A stretch of DNA of 64,000 bases from Pseudomonas shirazensis (GTDB lineage Bacteria; Pseudomonadota; Gammaproteobacteria; Pseudomonadales; Pseudomonadaceae), in the NCBI RefSeq assembly GCF_014268785.2, contig NZ_JABWRD020000001.1, positions 1,811,001 through 1,875,000 on the forward strand. Reading direction: 5' to 3'. Numbering within the stretch: position 1 is the stretch's first letter; every line of letters begins with the position of its first letter. Position numbers and translations under genes: made by a program. This document shows, piece after piece, positions 7,791 through 15,588 of the stretch. The notes under the pieces were generated by a model, which saw only the letters and a list, made by a program, of their open reading frames with translations, was not told the DNA's origin and made no database searches.

Positions 7791-8939
7791 ATGACCGTGA
7801 CGTCGCCCGCTGTAACCATCGACTGCGCTTTCGATTCCGGCAATATTCAGGTGCTCGACGCCAGCAATCCAGAGCAGGTGCATCTGGCCATTCGCCCGGA
7901 CAGCCACAGTGGCCACTTCCAGTGGTTTCACTTCAAGGTAGATGGCCTGACGCCTGGCCACACTCACCGTTTCAGCCTCGACAACGCCAGCCAGTCTTCC
8001 TACCCCAATGCCTGGAGCGGTTATCAGGCAGTGGCCTCGTACGATCAGCAGGTGTGGTTCCGCGTCCCCAGCCGATTCGACGGCGAGGCCCTGCACTTTG
8101 AGTTACAGGCCACTCAGACGCAGGTCTGGTTCGCCTACTTCGAGCCCTACTCGCGTACCCGCCACAACCAATTGATCGACCGCGCCCTGCAGTTGCCGGG
8201 AGTCGAGTTGCTGGCCCATGGACGCAGCGTGCAGGGCCGTGATATCCCACTTTTGCGCGCTGGTGAAGGTGCGCCCGGCAAGCGCAAGCTCTGGCTGATC
8301 GCCCAGCAGCACCCGGGCGAGCACATGGCCGAGTGGTTCATGGAGGGCGTGATCGAACGCCTCAAAGCCAACGATGCGCAGATTCAGGCATTGCTCGCTC
8401 AAGCCGACCTGTATCTGATCCCGAACATGAACCCGGACGGCGCCTTCCTCGGCCATTTGCGTACCAACTTCAAGGGCCAGGATCTGAACCGTGCCTGGCA
8501 GTCAGCCAGTGTCGACACCAGCCCCGAGGTGCTGTTTGCCCAGGCACAGATGAAGCAATACGGCGTCGATGCATTTATCGACGTGCACGGTGACGAAGAG
8601 ATCCCCCACGTGTTCACCGCCGCCTGCGAAGGCAACCCAGGCTACACCCCGCGCCTGGCGAAGCTCGAGGAGCAGTTCCGCAGCACTTTGTGCAGCATCA
8701 CCGCAGACTTTCAGACCACCCACGGCTATACCCGCGACCAGCCTGGTCAGGCCAACATGACCCTGGCCTGCAATGCCGTTGGGCATCAGTACGACTGCCT
8801 GTCGCTGACCCTGGAGATGCCCTTCAAGGACCACGACGACGCGCCCAATGTGCAGACAGGCTGGTCTGGGCAGCGCTCGAAGGATTTGGCCGGTGCGGTG
8901 CTGGAGACGTTGGCGAAAATCGCGCGTGATCTACGCTAG
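7791..8939 (+). CDS. M14-family zinc carboxypeptidase (cytosolic carboxypeptidase-like)
   Basis: 382-residue metallopeptidase. The N-terminal ~130 residues form a beta-rich domain (FQWFHFKVDGL) typical of the cytosolic carboxypeptidase/AGBL subgroup. The M14 catalytic domain follows with the zinc motif H-x-x-E in QQHPGEHMAEW, NPDGAFLGHLRTN, the third zinc ligand in FIDVHGDEE and the catalytic Glu in LTLEMPFKD. No signal peptide is visible, consistent with a cytoplasmic enzyme that trims C-terminal residues. AGGAG ends seven bases before the ATG. The substrate is unknown. Its stop abuts the stop of the convergent adhesin gene. Confidence 0.88.
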   Translation: MTVTSPAVTIDCAFDSGNIQVLDASNPEQVHLAIRPDSHSGHFQWFHFKVDGLTPGHTHRFSLDNASQSSYPNAWSGYQAVASYDQQVWFRVPSRFDGEALHFELQATQTQVWFAYFEPYSRTRHNQLIDRALQLPGVELLAHGRSVQGRDIPLLRAGEGAPGKRKLWLIAQQHPGEHMAEWFMEGVIERLKANDAQIQALLAQADLYLIPNMNPDGAFLGHLRTNFKGQDLNRAWQSASVDTSPEVLFAQAQMKQYGVDAFIDVHGDEEIPHVFTAACEGNPGYTPRLAKLEEQFRSTLCSITADFQTTHGYTRDQPGQANMTLACNAVGHQYDCLSLTLEMPFKDHDDAPNVQTGWSGQRSKDLAGAVLETLAKIARDLR

Positions 8940-9914
8940 CTAGAACTGCACATCCAGAATCACGCTGTCGCTGTAGCTTGCAGCCGGCGGCGTCGGTTGA
9001 TCGCTGTAGACCCGCGCGTTGTAGTTGAAAATCTGGCTACCGGTGCCAGTGCCTGCGCCCGGGTTGACGTTGGCATCGGTACTGGCACGCCTAGCTGTAT
9101 TCAGCGAGCCCCAGCGCTCGCTGCCGGCGCTCTTGAAAATGTCATAGGCCAGATAGTTATTGGCCGGTGATTTCATCCGTCGACGGCCGCCAGCCGGGTT
9201 TACCCCATCATCCAGGCCAACGGTGTAGTTGCTGCCCTTGGTACAGGAGATGTTGATGCTTTGGTTGACCGTGGTAAACGCACTTACCACCGGCGCACTG
9301 TTGAAGACAATGTTCGGGGTGGTGATCTGGCAGTCATTGCTTACCGTCAGGCTCACGTTGAGGGTGCGGCTGCCATTGCCCTTGTCGCGGCCCAGGCAAA
9401 TCGTGCCGGCACTGATGCCAGAGCAGTAGTCCCAGGCCCAGGCGATGGTCAGGGTTTCCTGGTACAGGCCCGCAGCAACGTTGGCACCCAGGTTGGTCTT
9501 CACATACAGCGGCACGGTCTTGGGTGTGGTGCCATTGAGCAGGCCAAGCAGGTCGAGGATGCCGTTGCGGGCGAAGTCGAACGCCACGCCACGGGTGATC
9601 GGAAAGCTCGTGCTGTTGTTGGCATACAAAGTGTAAGGGATCACGTCACCGGTTGGCCCAACCAGCCCGCTGGTGCTGGAGGTGATGGTTGCGTAGAAGT
9701 GATCGCCCGAACTCAGCAGACTGAGCAAAGAACCGGTGCACTGCAAACCGGCATTGCTGGTCGAGGCGCTTTGCACTGTGCCGCGCACCAGGGTCGAGTT
9801 GACCGTGCCGAAGCTCGCCGGCAGGGTATTGACCATATTGCACAGACCCCAGGCCGGCGCCGCCATCACCGTCGCGAGCAGCGCCACTGCCCCTGCAAAG
9901 CGGTTCATTGACAC
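8940..9914 (-). CDS. Two-domain SCPU tip adhesin of the Csu/CupE-type pilus
   Basis: 324-residue secreted protein with a signal peptide (cut after PAWG) and two spore-coat-protein-U domains: an N-terminal one (residues about 24-180) and a C-terminal pilin-like one (about 185-324) ending in the donor-strand-complementing SYSDSVILDVQF. This two-domain layout and the last position in the operon match CsuE/CupE6 tip adhesins. The start ATG at 9914 (or 9908) overlaps the usher stop, giving translational coupling. It ends flush against the convergent carboxypeptidase gene with no terminator between. Confidence 0.85.
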   Translation of the reverse strand: MSMNRFAGAVALLATVMAAPAWGLCNMVNTLPASFGTVNSTLVRGTVQSASTSNAGLQCTGSLLSLLSSGDHFYATITSSTSGLVGPTGDVIPYTLYANNSTSFPITRGVAFDFARNGILDLLGLLNGTTPKTVPLYVKTNLGANVAAGLYQETLTIAWAWDYCSGISAGTICLGRDKGNGSRTLNVSLTVSNDCQITTPNIVFNSAPVVSAFTTVNQSINISCTKGSNYTVGLDDGVNPAGGRRRMKSPANNYLAYDIFKSAGSERWGSLNTARRASTDANVNPGAGTGTGSQIFNYNARVYSDQPTPPAASYSDSVILDVQF

Positions 9915-12244
9915 ACCAGCGGGCCAATCAACGGCACAGGCCCCTGCCCTTCCGGCAGATCAAAGGCCACTTGGCACTGGCCGCCCTCGGCCAGCTCGAC
10001 CTGCAGGATGTTGTGCGCCGAGAGGTTCTCCAGGTACACCAGGCCGTCCCAGCCGACCACCGCCAGGCTGCCGCTCTGCTGATGGGTCACCTGGCTGCCC
10101 AGCTTGAGGTTGTTCTGCTGCGCGTCGACCAGCACGATGCTCGCCGCCAGCACCCGCTTAAGCGGGAACTCCAGCAAGTAGCCGCTACCCCGGCGCACGG
10201 CGACCCGCTGCTCGACCTGCGGTGCCAGCACATCGGCCGACAGCTCCATTGGATCGATCTCATACTTGCCGCGGTAGTAACCGCTGCTGTACGGCACCAA
10301 CAAGTGGCCGTTGCGGTCAGTGCGGCCGACCAGCTGATTCTCATAGCGCACCGGAACATCGGCGTAACCGTCGGTGCTGACCACTACAAAGGCATCGTCA
10401 ATCCGGTTGGCGGCAAACAGGCCGGCGTCCATCCATACCAGCGAACCGCTGGCGTCGGCCCAGCGGGTCATGGCGTCACTACTGCCATAGGTGCCAGCCT
10501 GCAACTGCACCGACTGCAGGCGCCAGGTCGCGTCAGCCTGGCGATAGGCTTCGCGGTCGCCATCGGCATAACCGAGATTGAAACCGATACCGCCACCCAC
10601 CGGCACGGCGCGGCTGTAGTTGACCCGCTGCTGGCGGCTGCCATCCTGGCTGCGCTCCATGCTCAGGGCCAGGTTGCCATGCAGGTCGAACGGGATGACC
10701 AGCTGCGCCTGCATGGCCCACTGGCTTTCGCCGATCTCGCGGTTGGCCGACAGGTACAAGCTGCTATTGCCCCACAACGAGCGGCTCCAGCTCAGGTTGA
10801 GCAGACGGGTACGCGAGCCGTCTCCGGCCTGCACATCGAAATAGCCGGCACCGAGGCTGCCATAGCGCTCAAGGTTCAGACTCAGGGTGACCTGTTCACT
10901 ACGCTTGGACAGCTGCGTGTACGGCGTGTCGACCCGCGACAGGTCGGCGTAGTCGCCATGGCGCTGCAGGCGCTGGTAACTGAAACCGAGGCGCTGGCTG
11001 TTGTATTGATACCCCAGTGCAACCTGCTGACCCTGCTCGCCGTCGAAACGGCTTTGCGCCAACGCCGCATTGAGCACGCCAAAATTGCCCAGCCGTAGAT
11101 TGCCGCCCAGGCCACCGAGGGCAAGGGTCTCGGCGCTCTCCAGATGGCCCTCGAGGGTAAAGCTGTCGCTGACACCGTGGCGCAGGCTGACGCTGGCAAC
11201 GCCTGTGCCGTAGCCAAAATCACGTACGCCGTAGTCGCGGCGCAGGCTGCCGGCCGCCAGGGAAAAGTCGCTCAGGCCCTTGCCCAGCAGGCTGCTGGTG
11301 ACGTAGAACGGCAGCGTGGTCGACACCTGGCGGCCGAGGGCGTCGGTGGTCACCACCACCGCTTCGCCGGCACCGTTGATGAACGGTACGTTGGTCAGGG
11401 TGTATGGCCCGGGTTGCAGGTCGGTGGTGCTCGCCTTGTAGCCGTTGATGAACAGGTCCAGCGACGTCGGCACCGCCGCCTCGCCGGCAAAGGCCGGCAG
11501 CGGATAGGTGACCAGGTCCGGGCGCGCGGCAAAGTCACGCGACAGCTGCAGGCCGCCGAGCCGCACCGAACTGGTCCAAGGCAAGGCGCCGGTGACCAGG
11601 TCACCGGCCTCGATGGTCAGCAGGCGTTGCTCGTCGGTATAGCGCCAGGTCGTGTCGTAGCGCAGAAATCCCTGACGGGTATCGGCCTGCGGTGCGCTAT
11701 TGAAGGCCTGGCGCCACTGGCCGGTGGTGCTGAACGTGCCCCAGCTGTCGAACAGACGCAGCTCGTTCCAGGCGGCCAGGTAGGTGCCGCTCCCATCGGT
11801 GTCATTCAGGTAGACGTCGTAGTTGAGCAGCGCGCCGAAGCTGCTGCGGGCGTCGCTGGCCGGGTACAGGCCGCGCTCGCCAACCCGCTGCAGCGGCAAC
11901 CAGGCAGCGGGTACCTGCAACAGCAGGCGCTGGTTGGCGCTGTCGTAGTCGGCATGCAGGCCGGCATAAGCATCCAGCGCCACCTCACCCTGAGTAACCC
12001 CCGGCAGGCTGATGCCCGCTGCAGTGAGCACCTCACTGGCGATAAACAAGCGCCCGGCGCGTTGCTGCACGGGCACCAGCTCAGCCCTGGGCATTTGGTT
12101 CACCAGCAGGTCGAGGTACAGCGTGGCATCGGTGACCACGCTGCTCTCGCTCGGTGGCGGCGGCAGGCCGTTGGCCAGCGCCAGCTGTGGCCCCAGCAGC
12201 AAGCCCAGGCACACCTGATGGGCCATACACGACAGCCATTTCAC
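9905..12244 (-). CDS. Outer-membrane usher of the Csu/CupE-type pilus
   Basis: 779-residue FimD/PapC-family usher, which translocates chaperone-bound pilins across the outer membrane. A signal peptide is followed by the usher N-terminal domain, the beta-barrel (VRLGGLQLSRDFAARPDLV, SLDLFINGYKASTTDLQPGP, RQVSTTLPFYVTSSLL) with plug, and a C-terminal domain. It is somewhat shorter than classical FimD (about 830-870 residues), as expected for archaic ushers. It sits between chaperone and adhesin genes, as in csu and cupE operons. Confidence 0.92.
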   Translation of the reverse strand: MKWLSCMAHQVCLGLLLGPQLALANGLPPPPSESSVVTDATLYLDLLVNQMPRAELVPVQQRAGRLFIASEVLTAAGISLPGVTQGEVALDAYAGLHADYDSANQRLLLQVPAAWLPLQRVGERGLYPASDARSSFGALLNYDVYLNDTDGSGTYLAAWNELRLFDSWGTFSTTGQWRQAFNSAPQADTRQGFLRYDTTWRYTDEQRLLTIEAGDLVTGALPWTSSVRLGGLQLSRDFAARPDLVTYPLPAFAGEAAVPTSLDLFINGYKASTTDLQPGPYTLTNVPFINGAGEAVVVTTDALGRQVSTTLPFYVTSSLLGKGLSDFSLAAGSLRRDYGVRDFGYGTGVASVSLRHGVSDSFTLEGHLESAETLALGGLGGNLRLGNFGVLNAALAQSRFDGEQGQQVALGYQYNSQRLGFSYQRLQRHGDYADLSRVDTPYTQLSKRSEQVTLSLNLERYGSLGAGYFDVQAGDGSRTRLLNLSWSRSLWGNSSLYLSANREIGESQWAMQAQLVIPFDLHGNLALSMERSQDGSRQQRVNYSRAVPVGGGIGFNLGYADGDREAYRQADATWRLQSVQLQAGTYGSSDAMTRWADASGSLVWMDAGLFAANRIDDAFVVVSTDGYADVPVRYENQLVGRTDRNGHLLVPYSSGYYRGKYEIDPMELSADVLAPQVEQRVAVRRGSGYLLEFPLKRVLAASIVLVDAQQNNLKLGSQVTHQQSGSLAVVGWDGLVYLENLSAHNILQVELAEGGQCQVAFDLPEGQGPVPLIGPLVCQ

Positions 12245-12302
12245 ACACGGCTTCCAGCCATTGTCGGGTCCTCCGTGGCCCCTGACGTCGATTCATCGAA
12301 GT

Positions 12303-13079
12303 TCACTTGCCCGGGCTGATGGCCTGGGCCACGTCCTGACCGTTGACCCGGCCCTTGAGCACACTCGCTGCGGTGGGGACTGCGGGCACTGGCCAACGCA
12401 TGCTGGCGCCGGGCAGCACATAGCCAAGCAGGCCTTCAACCACCGGCTTGTCCTGGCCGGCCTGCTGCAGCACTACATCGGTCAGGCGCGCGTGGACCGG
12501 GCCGCTGTTGCGCAGCTCGACGAAGGGCTTGCCCTGCACATTGACCGCGCGCCAGCTCAGCTGCGGCTTGCCGACTCCATCGGCACTGCGCTTGCCTTCC
12601 GGGTCGGGTTTGCCCCACAGGCCTTCGCCATACACGAACAACGGCACCGAATAGCGCATCTGCAGGCGGATCGCCGCCGTCGGTGCCTGAGTACTGGCAT
12701 CGACCGGCAAGGGTGAGGGGATTTCGTCGATGATGATGCGGTAGGCCTGCTCCTGACCGGCCGGCGAGCTGCCGGTACGGGTCAGCCGGATCAGCTGCTT
12801 TTGCCCCGGCGCGATATTCGCCACCGGCGGGCTGCCGATAATCTCGCGCTGGGCCTGGAACTGCTCCTCAAAGCCGCCCTGGCGCCAGGCAAATACGCGC
12901 ACCTGCAGGTTGGCCGGCGTAGTGCCGCGGTTTTCCAGCCACAGCGCTCCCGCCTTCTGATCTGCCTCCAGCACCGGGTCAATTGGCCAGATCAGCACTG
13001 AGGTTGCCGCCGCGGCTGGCTGACTGGCCAGCAGCAACCCAACGACTATTGCTTGCGCCCACTTCGCGCCTGCCCCCAT
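12303..13079 (-). CDS. Periplasmic pilus chaperone (PapD-like, archaic type)
   Basis: 258-residue periplasmic chaperone with an N-terminal signal peptide (ends in AAAAT). Two Ig-like domains follow: the N-terminal one carries ALWLENRGTTPANLQVRVFA and the RLTRTG strand preceding YRIIIDEIP, typical of FGL/archaic chaperones (the csuC/cupE4 class). It caps SCPU subunits by donor-strand complementation. It is followed after 58 bases by the usher gene. Confidence 0.9.
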   Translation of the reverse strand: MGAGAKWAQAIVVGLLLASQPAAAATSVLIWPIDPVLEADQKAGALWLENRGTTPANLQVRVFAWRQGGFEEQFQAQREIIGSPPVANIAPGQKQLIRLTRTGSSPAGQEQAYRIIIDEIPSPLPVDASTQAPTAAIRLQMRYSVPLFVYGEGLWGKPDPEGKRSADGVGKPQLSWRAVNVQGKPFVELRNSGPVHARLTDVVLQQAGQDKPVVEGLLGYVLPGASMRWPVPAVPTAASVLKGRVNGQDVAQAISPGK

Positions 13080-13115
13080 GCCATTCTCCTTGGTTTGTTG
13101 TGTTGATCCCTGCGT

Positions 13116-13619
13116 TCACCAGGTCACCGTGACCTGCACGACATCGGTATAGGTACCTGCCGGCAATGTCCCCGGCAGCTGCGTGCGACCGTAAACCGGC
13201 AGCTTGATCGCCGTCGGGTCGCTGTAGCTGACCGACGTCACCTGGCCGATTGCAAGGCTCTGACTGAAGCCGGCGTCGCGATACAGTTGGTAGGCAAGCA
13301 GTTGCGAGCCACCGCTGCGCTTCAGGTTGCGGGTCCCGCCGCTGTTGTTCTGGCCACCGTCCAAGGCCATGCTCAATGCCACCCCCGGCGTGCACTGGAA
13401 GCTCACCGTGCTGCCACCCAGCGCTGCGCTGACGCTGGCCTTGGACAGGGCTGATTGCGTGCCGAAGTCGAGGCTGCCGTAAGCGCTCACCCCGCCCACA
13501 ACCAGGCACCCGGCCACGACCTGCGCGCTGACCTGAAAGGTACTGGTGGTCGCTGCATCCAACGGCAACGCCAGCACCAGGCCCAGCCCCGCCGTGGTTA
13601 CGCGCACCCAGCGATTCAT
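13116..13619 (-). CDS. SCPU-domain pilin subunit (fourth of four)
   Basis: 167 residues: signal peptide ending near LDAAT, then one spore-coat-U domain with the two cysteines (VVAGCLVVGG and VSFQCTPGV) expected to form a disulfide, MALDGGQNNSGGTRNLK and the conserved C-terminal GTYTDVVQVTVTW. By position directly before the chaperone it is likely a minor or adaptor subunit (CsuB/CupE3-like). It starts four bases after the stop of the preceding pilin gene. Confidence 0.85.
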   Translation of the reverse strand: MNRWVRVTTAGLGLVLALPLDAATTSTFQVSAQVVAGCLVVGGVSAYGSLDFGTQSALSKASVSAALGGSTVSFQCTPGVALSMALDGGQNNSGGTRNLKRSGGSQLLAYQLYRDAGFSQSLAIGQVTSVSYSDPTAIKLPVYGRTQLPGTLPAGTYTDVVQVTVTW

Positions 13620-13622
13620 GGC

Positions 13623-14156
13623 TCAGAACGTCAGCTCGACGGCAACCGTGTCGGTGTAGGTGCCCGCCGGCAGGCCAGCCTTGCCCTTGGCCTGACCATA
13701 CAGGTTGACGGTCTGGGCGGCGCCGGTACTGGTCGGCACGGCAATGCTGCCGTCGATGGCCAGCGGCACGGTGTGTCCGGCATCGGTATAGAAGTCATAC
13801 GGCACAAAGTTGCCATTGCCGTCGGCCAACGCCCGCGTCCCTCCCGTCGACAAGCCATCATGAGCGCCGGCGCGCACGCGAATTGACGCCCCGGTGCCAT
13901 TCGAGCAGAGGATGCTCATGGCGCCGCCACCCGGGCCCATGACCTGGGCATTGGCGGTACCGAACAAGGCGTCCTGAGTACCGAAGTTGAGGTTACCGAA
14001 GTTGACCCCGGAGGTACCGGCACTGCCGTTGACCTGGCAGGCGGCGATCAGGGTCAGGGTCGAGTTGATGGTCCCGGTCACAGTGGCTGCCTGAGCCTGG
14101 GACGCCAGCGCCAGGGCGAGCCCGGCGAGTACTGAGCAGGTGAGGTGTGTGCGCAT
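13623..14156 (-). CDS. SCPU-domain pilin, likely major subunit
   Basis: 177-residue pilin with signal peptide (LALASQAQA), cysteines in LIAACQVNG and SILCSNGTG, the motif NFGNLNFGTQDALF and C-terminal GTYTDTVAVELTF. The NFG-LNFG segment and small-residue-rich sequence most resemble the major pilin CsuA/B or CupE1. The open frame continues upstream into the previous gene, but the ATG at 14156 has AAGGAGAATCC before it and begins a clear signal peptide. A major pilin in third place is unusual, since it is first in csu and cupE. Confidence 0.85.
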   Translation of the reverse strand: MRTHLTCSVLAGLALALASQAQAATVTGTINSTLTLIAACQVNGSAGTSGVNFGNLNFGTQDALFGTANAQVMGPGGGAMSILCSNGTGASIRVRAGAHDGLSTGGTRALADGNGNFVPYDFYTDAGHTVPLAIDGSIAVPTSTGAAQTVNLYGQAKGKAGLPAGTYTDTVAVELTF

Positions 14157-14173
14157 CGGATTCTCCTTGGGTG

Positions 14174-14704
14174 TTACCAGTCCAGGGTCACGCTGAGGGT
14201 GTCGCGGTAAAGACCGGCGGGCAGCGCGCGCGGCTGCGCGATGACCACGCCGTAGATCGGAATCGGGATCTGCTGGCTGCTGTTGACGGTGAAGGTGCGC
14301 GCCTGGCCTACCGGGTAACGGCTGTTGCCGGTGGGATCGACCGCCAGTTGGTAAGGGATCATCTCGCGACCGTTGCTCAGCCGGCGCACACCATCGCCAC
14401 CGTTCTGGCCAGCATTGATGCGCACGCTGAAGGCGCGCACCGACGGCGTGCAACTGATCTGCAGGCCACCATCGCCTGCGATTTCGTCGACCTTGCCCTG
14501 CAACGGCTCCTGCCAGCTCGGCCCGCGCGAACCAAAGTCCATGACCCCTGGCGTACCCAGCGTCGCCGGTGGCTGGTCGCTGCTGATCTGGCACGCAGCA
14601 CGGATCACCAGGCGCGCTTCGATAACCCCGGTGGTGCTGCCATGCACGGCGCCTGGCAGCAGCAGTGGGCCCAGGCTCAGGAGCAGAATGCCTGTGCGAC
14701 TCAT
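14174..14704 (-). CDS. SCPU-domain pilin-like subunit
   Basis: 176 residues with signal peptide (LLLPGAVHG), paired cysteines (IRAACQISSD, LQISCTPS), INAGQNGGDGVRRL and a C-terminal GLYRDTLSVTLDW. Probably a minor pilin, tip or adaptor subunit. It lies 17 bases before the likely major pilin gene, in one transcript. Confidence 0.83.
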   Translation of the reverse strand: MSRTGILLLSLGPLLLPGAVHGSTTGVIEARLVIRAACQISSDQPPATLGTPGVMDFGSRGPSWQEPLQGKVDEIAGDGGLQISCTPSVRAFSVRINAGQNGGDGVRRLSNGREMIPYQLAVDPTGNSRYPVGQARTFTVNSSQQIPIPIYGVVIAQPRALPAGLYRDTLSVTLDW

Positions 14705-14734
14705 GACGTTGCCTCCTTGCTCATGGCGATGCCC

Positions 14735-15262
14735 CTACCAGGTGACCGTGACTTTCAACAAGTCGGCGTACAGGCCAGGCCGTGGCACCCAGGCCAGGCT
14801 GTCGATGCGAGCATACAGCGGCAACTCGACCGAGCCACTGTCTGGCACCCGCGCCGATTGTGCGCCGCCAACACTCAGCGGCTGGCGCCAGCCTGCGTCG
14901 CTGTAAAGCCGATAGGGAATGGGCCTGGCTCGCGCATCCGCGCTGGCCAGGAAGCGCAGCTCGCCGACGCCGCCATGCTGGCCGCCGTCGACGCGGATTT
15001 GATAAGGCGTGTCTGGGTTGCATTCGAGCCGTGGTGGCCGCGGGCTGAGCAGCACGCCGGTCAACGGCGCAGCGGCGCCGTCAAGGCGTGCTGCGCTGCC
15101 AAGGTCGATCTGGCCCAATGCTTGCGCCGCCGCATCGCGGGGTTGGTTGACCAGCATGCAACCACGCTCGACCTGCACCCGCACCTCGACCAGAAAGTCC
15201 GCCGCCAGGCTGTTCACGCTCAACAACAGCCCCGACCACATGGCCACTCCGCGTACTTCCAC
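14735..15262 (-). CDS. SCPU-domain pilin-like subunit (first gene of operon)
   Basis: 175 residues with a short hydrophobic signal (MWSGLLLSVNSLAA), cysteines in VERGCMLVNQ and RLECNPDTP, RVDGGQHGG and C-terminal GLYADLLKVTVTW. It diverges from the other three and is probably a minor subunit. As first gene in the operon its upstream gap (15263-15588) must hold the pilus promoter. The start could also be the internal Met at 15241. Confidence 0.8.
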   Translation of the reverse strand: MEVRGVAMWSGLLLSVNSLAADFLVEVRVQVERGCMLVNQPRDAAAQALGQIDLGSAARLDGAAAPLTGVLLSPRPPRLECNPDTPYQIRVDGGQHGGVGELRFLASADARARPIPYRLYSDAGWRQPLSVGGAQSARVPDSGSVELPLYARIDSLAWVPRPGLYADLLKVTVTW

Positions 15263-15588
15263 CGCACTATCCCTGTTCCAGGCCCTGTTTCCAGGCTATG
15301 ACCTTGAGGGTAGCAGCGCAGTCTGATCCCGCCGGGTTTGCCCTACCCTTCATTGGCATTAACAACAATGGCTTAGGTGGCTATTTGCCGCGTTAAAGGC
15401 CACCCGTTCCGCACCTTTCACGGCACTGCACGCTATTTTTGTACTCTAACCGGCGAACCCCTGAACTAATCAGACCTCAAATGGCCATATGCCGGCAAAG
15501 CAGCCGACAATCTGATACTTTTGCAGCAGCAACATCCTGTGCCATGCGCTTTCCGCCGGGCGAGGACAGAATTACCAGGAGTACCTCT
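15263..15588. other. Divergent intergenic region, pilus operon / bacteriophytochrome
   Basis: A 326-base gap between divergently transcribed units. It must contain promoters for both, but I see no convincing sigma-70 pair, sigma-54 GG-N10-GC element or large repeat. An open frame in phase with the phytochrome gene extends back to 15439 without pilin-like or PAS-like sequence. Confidence 0.5.

Noticed and set aside
13623..14594. Single 323-codon frame as a fused pilin
   Set aside because: Only the last 177 codons have a signal peptide and SCPU sequence. The rest overlaps the preceding pilin gene in another frame.
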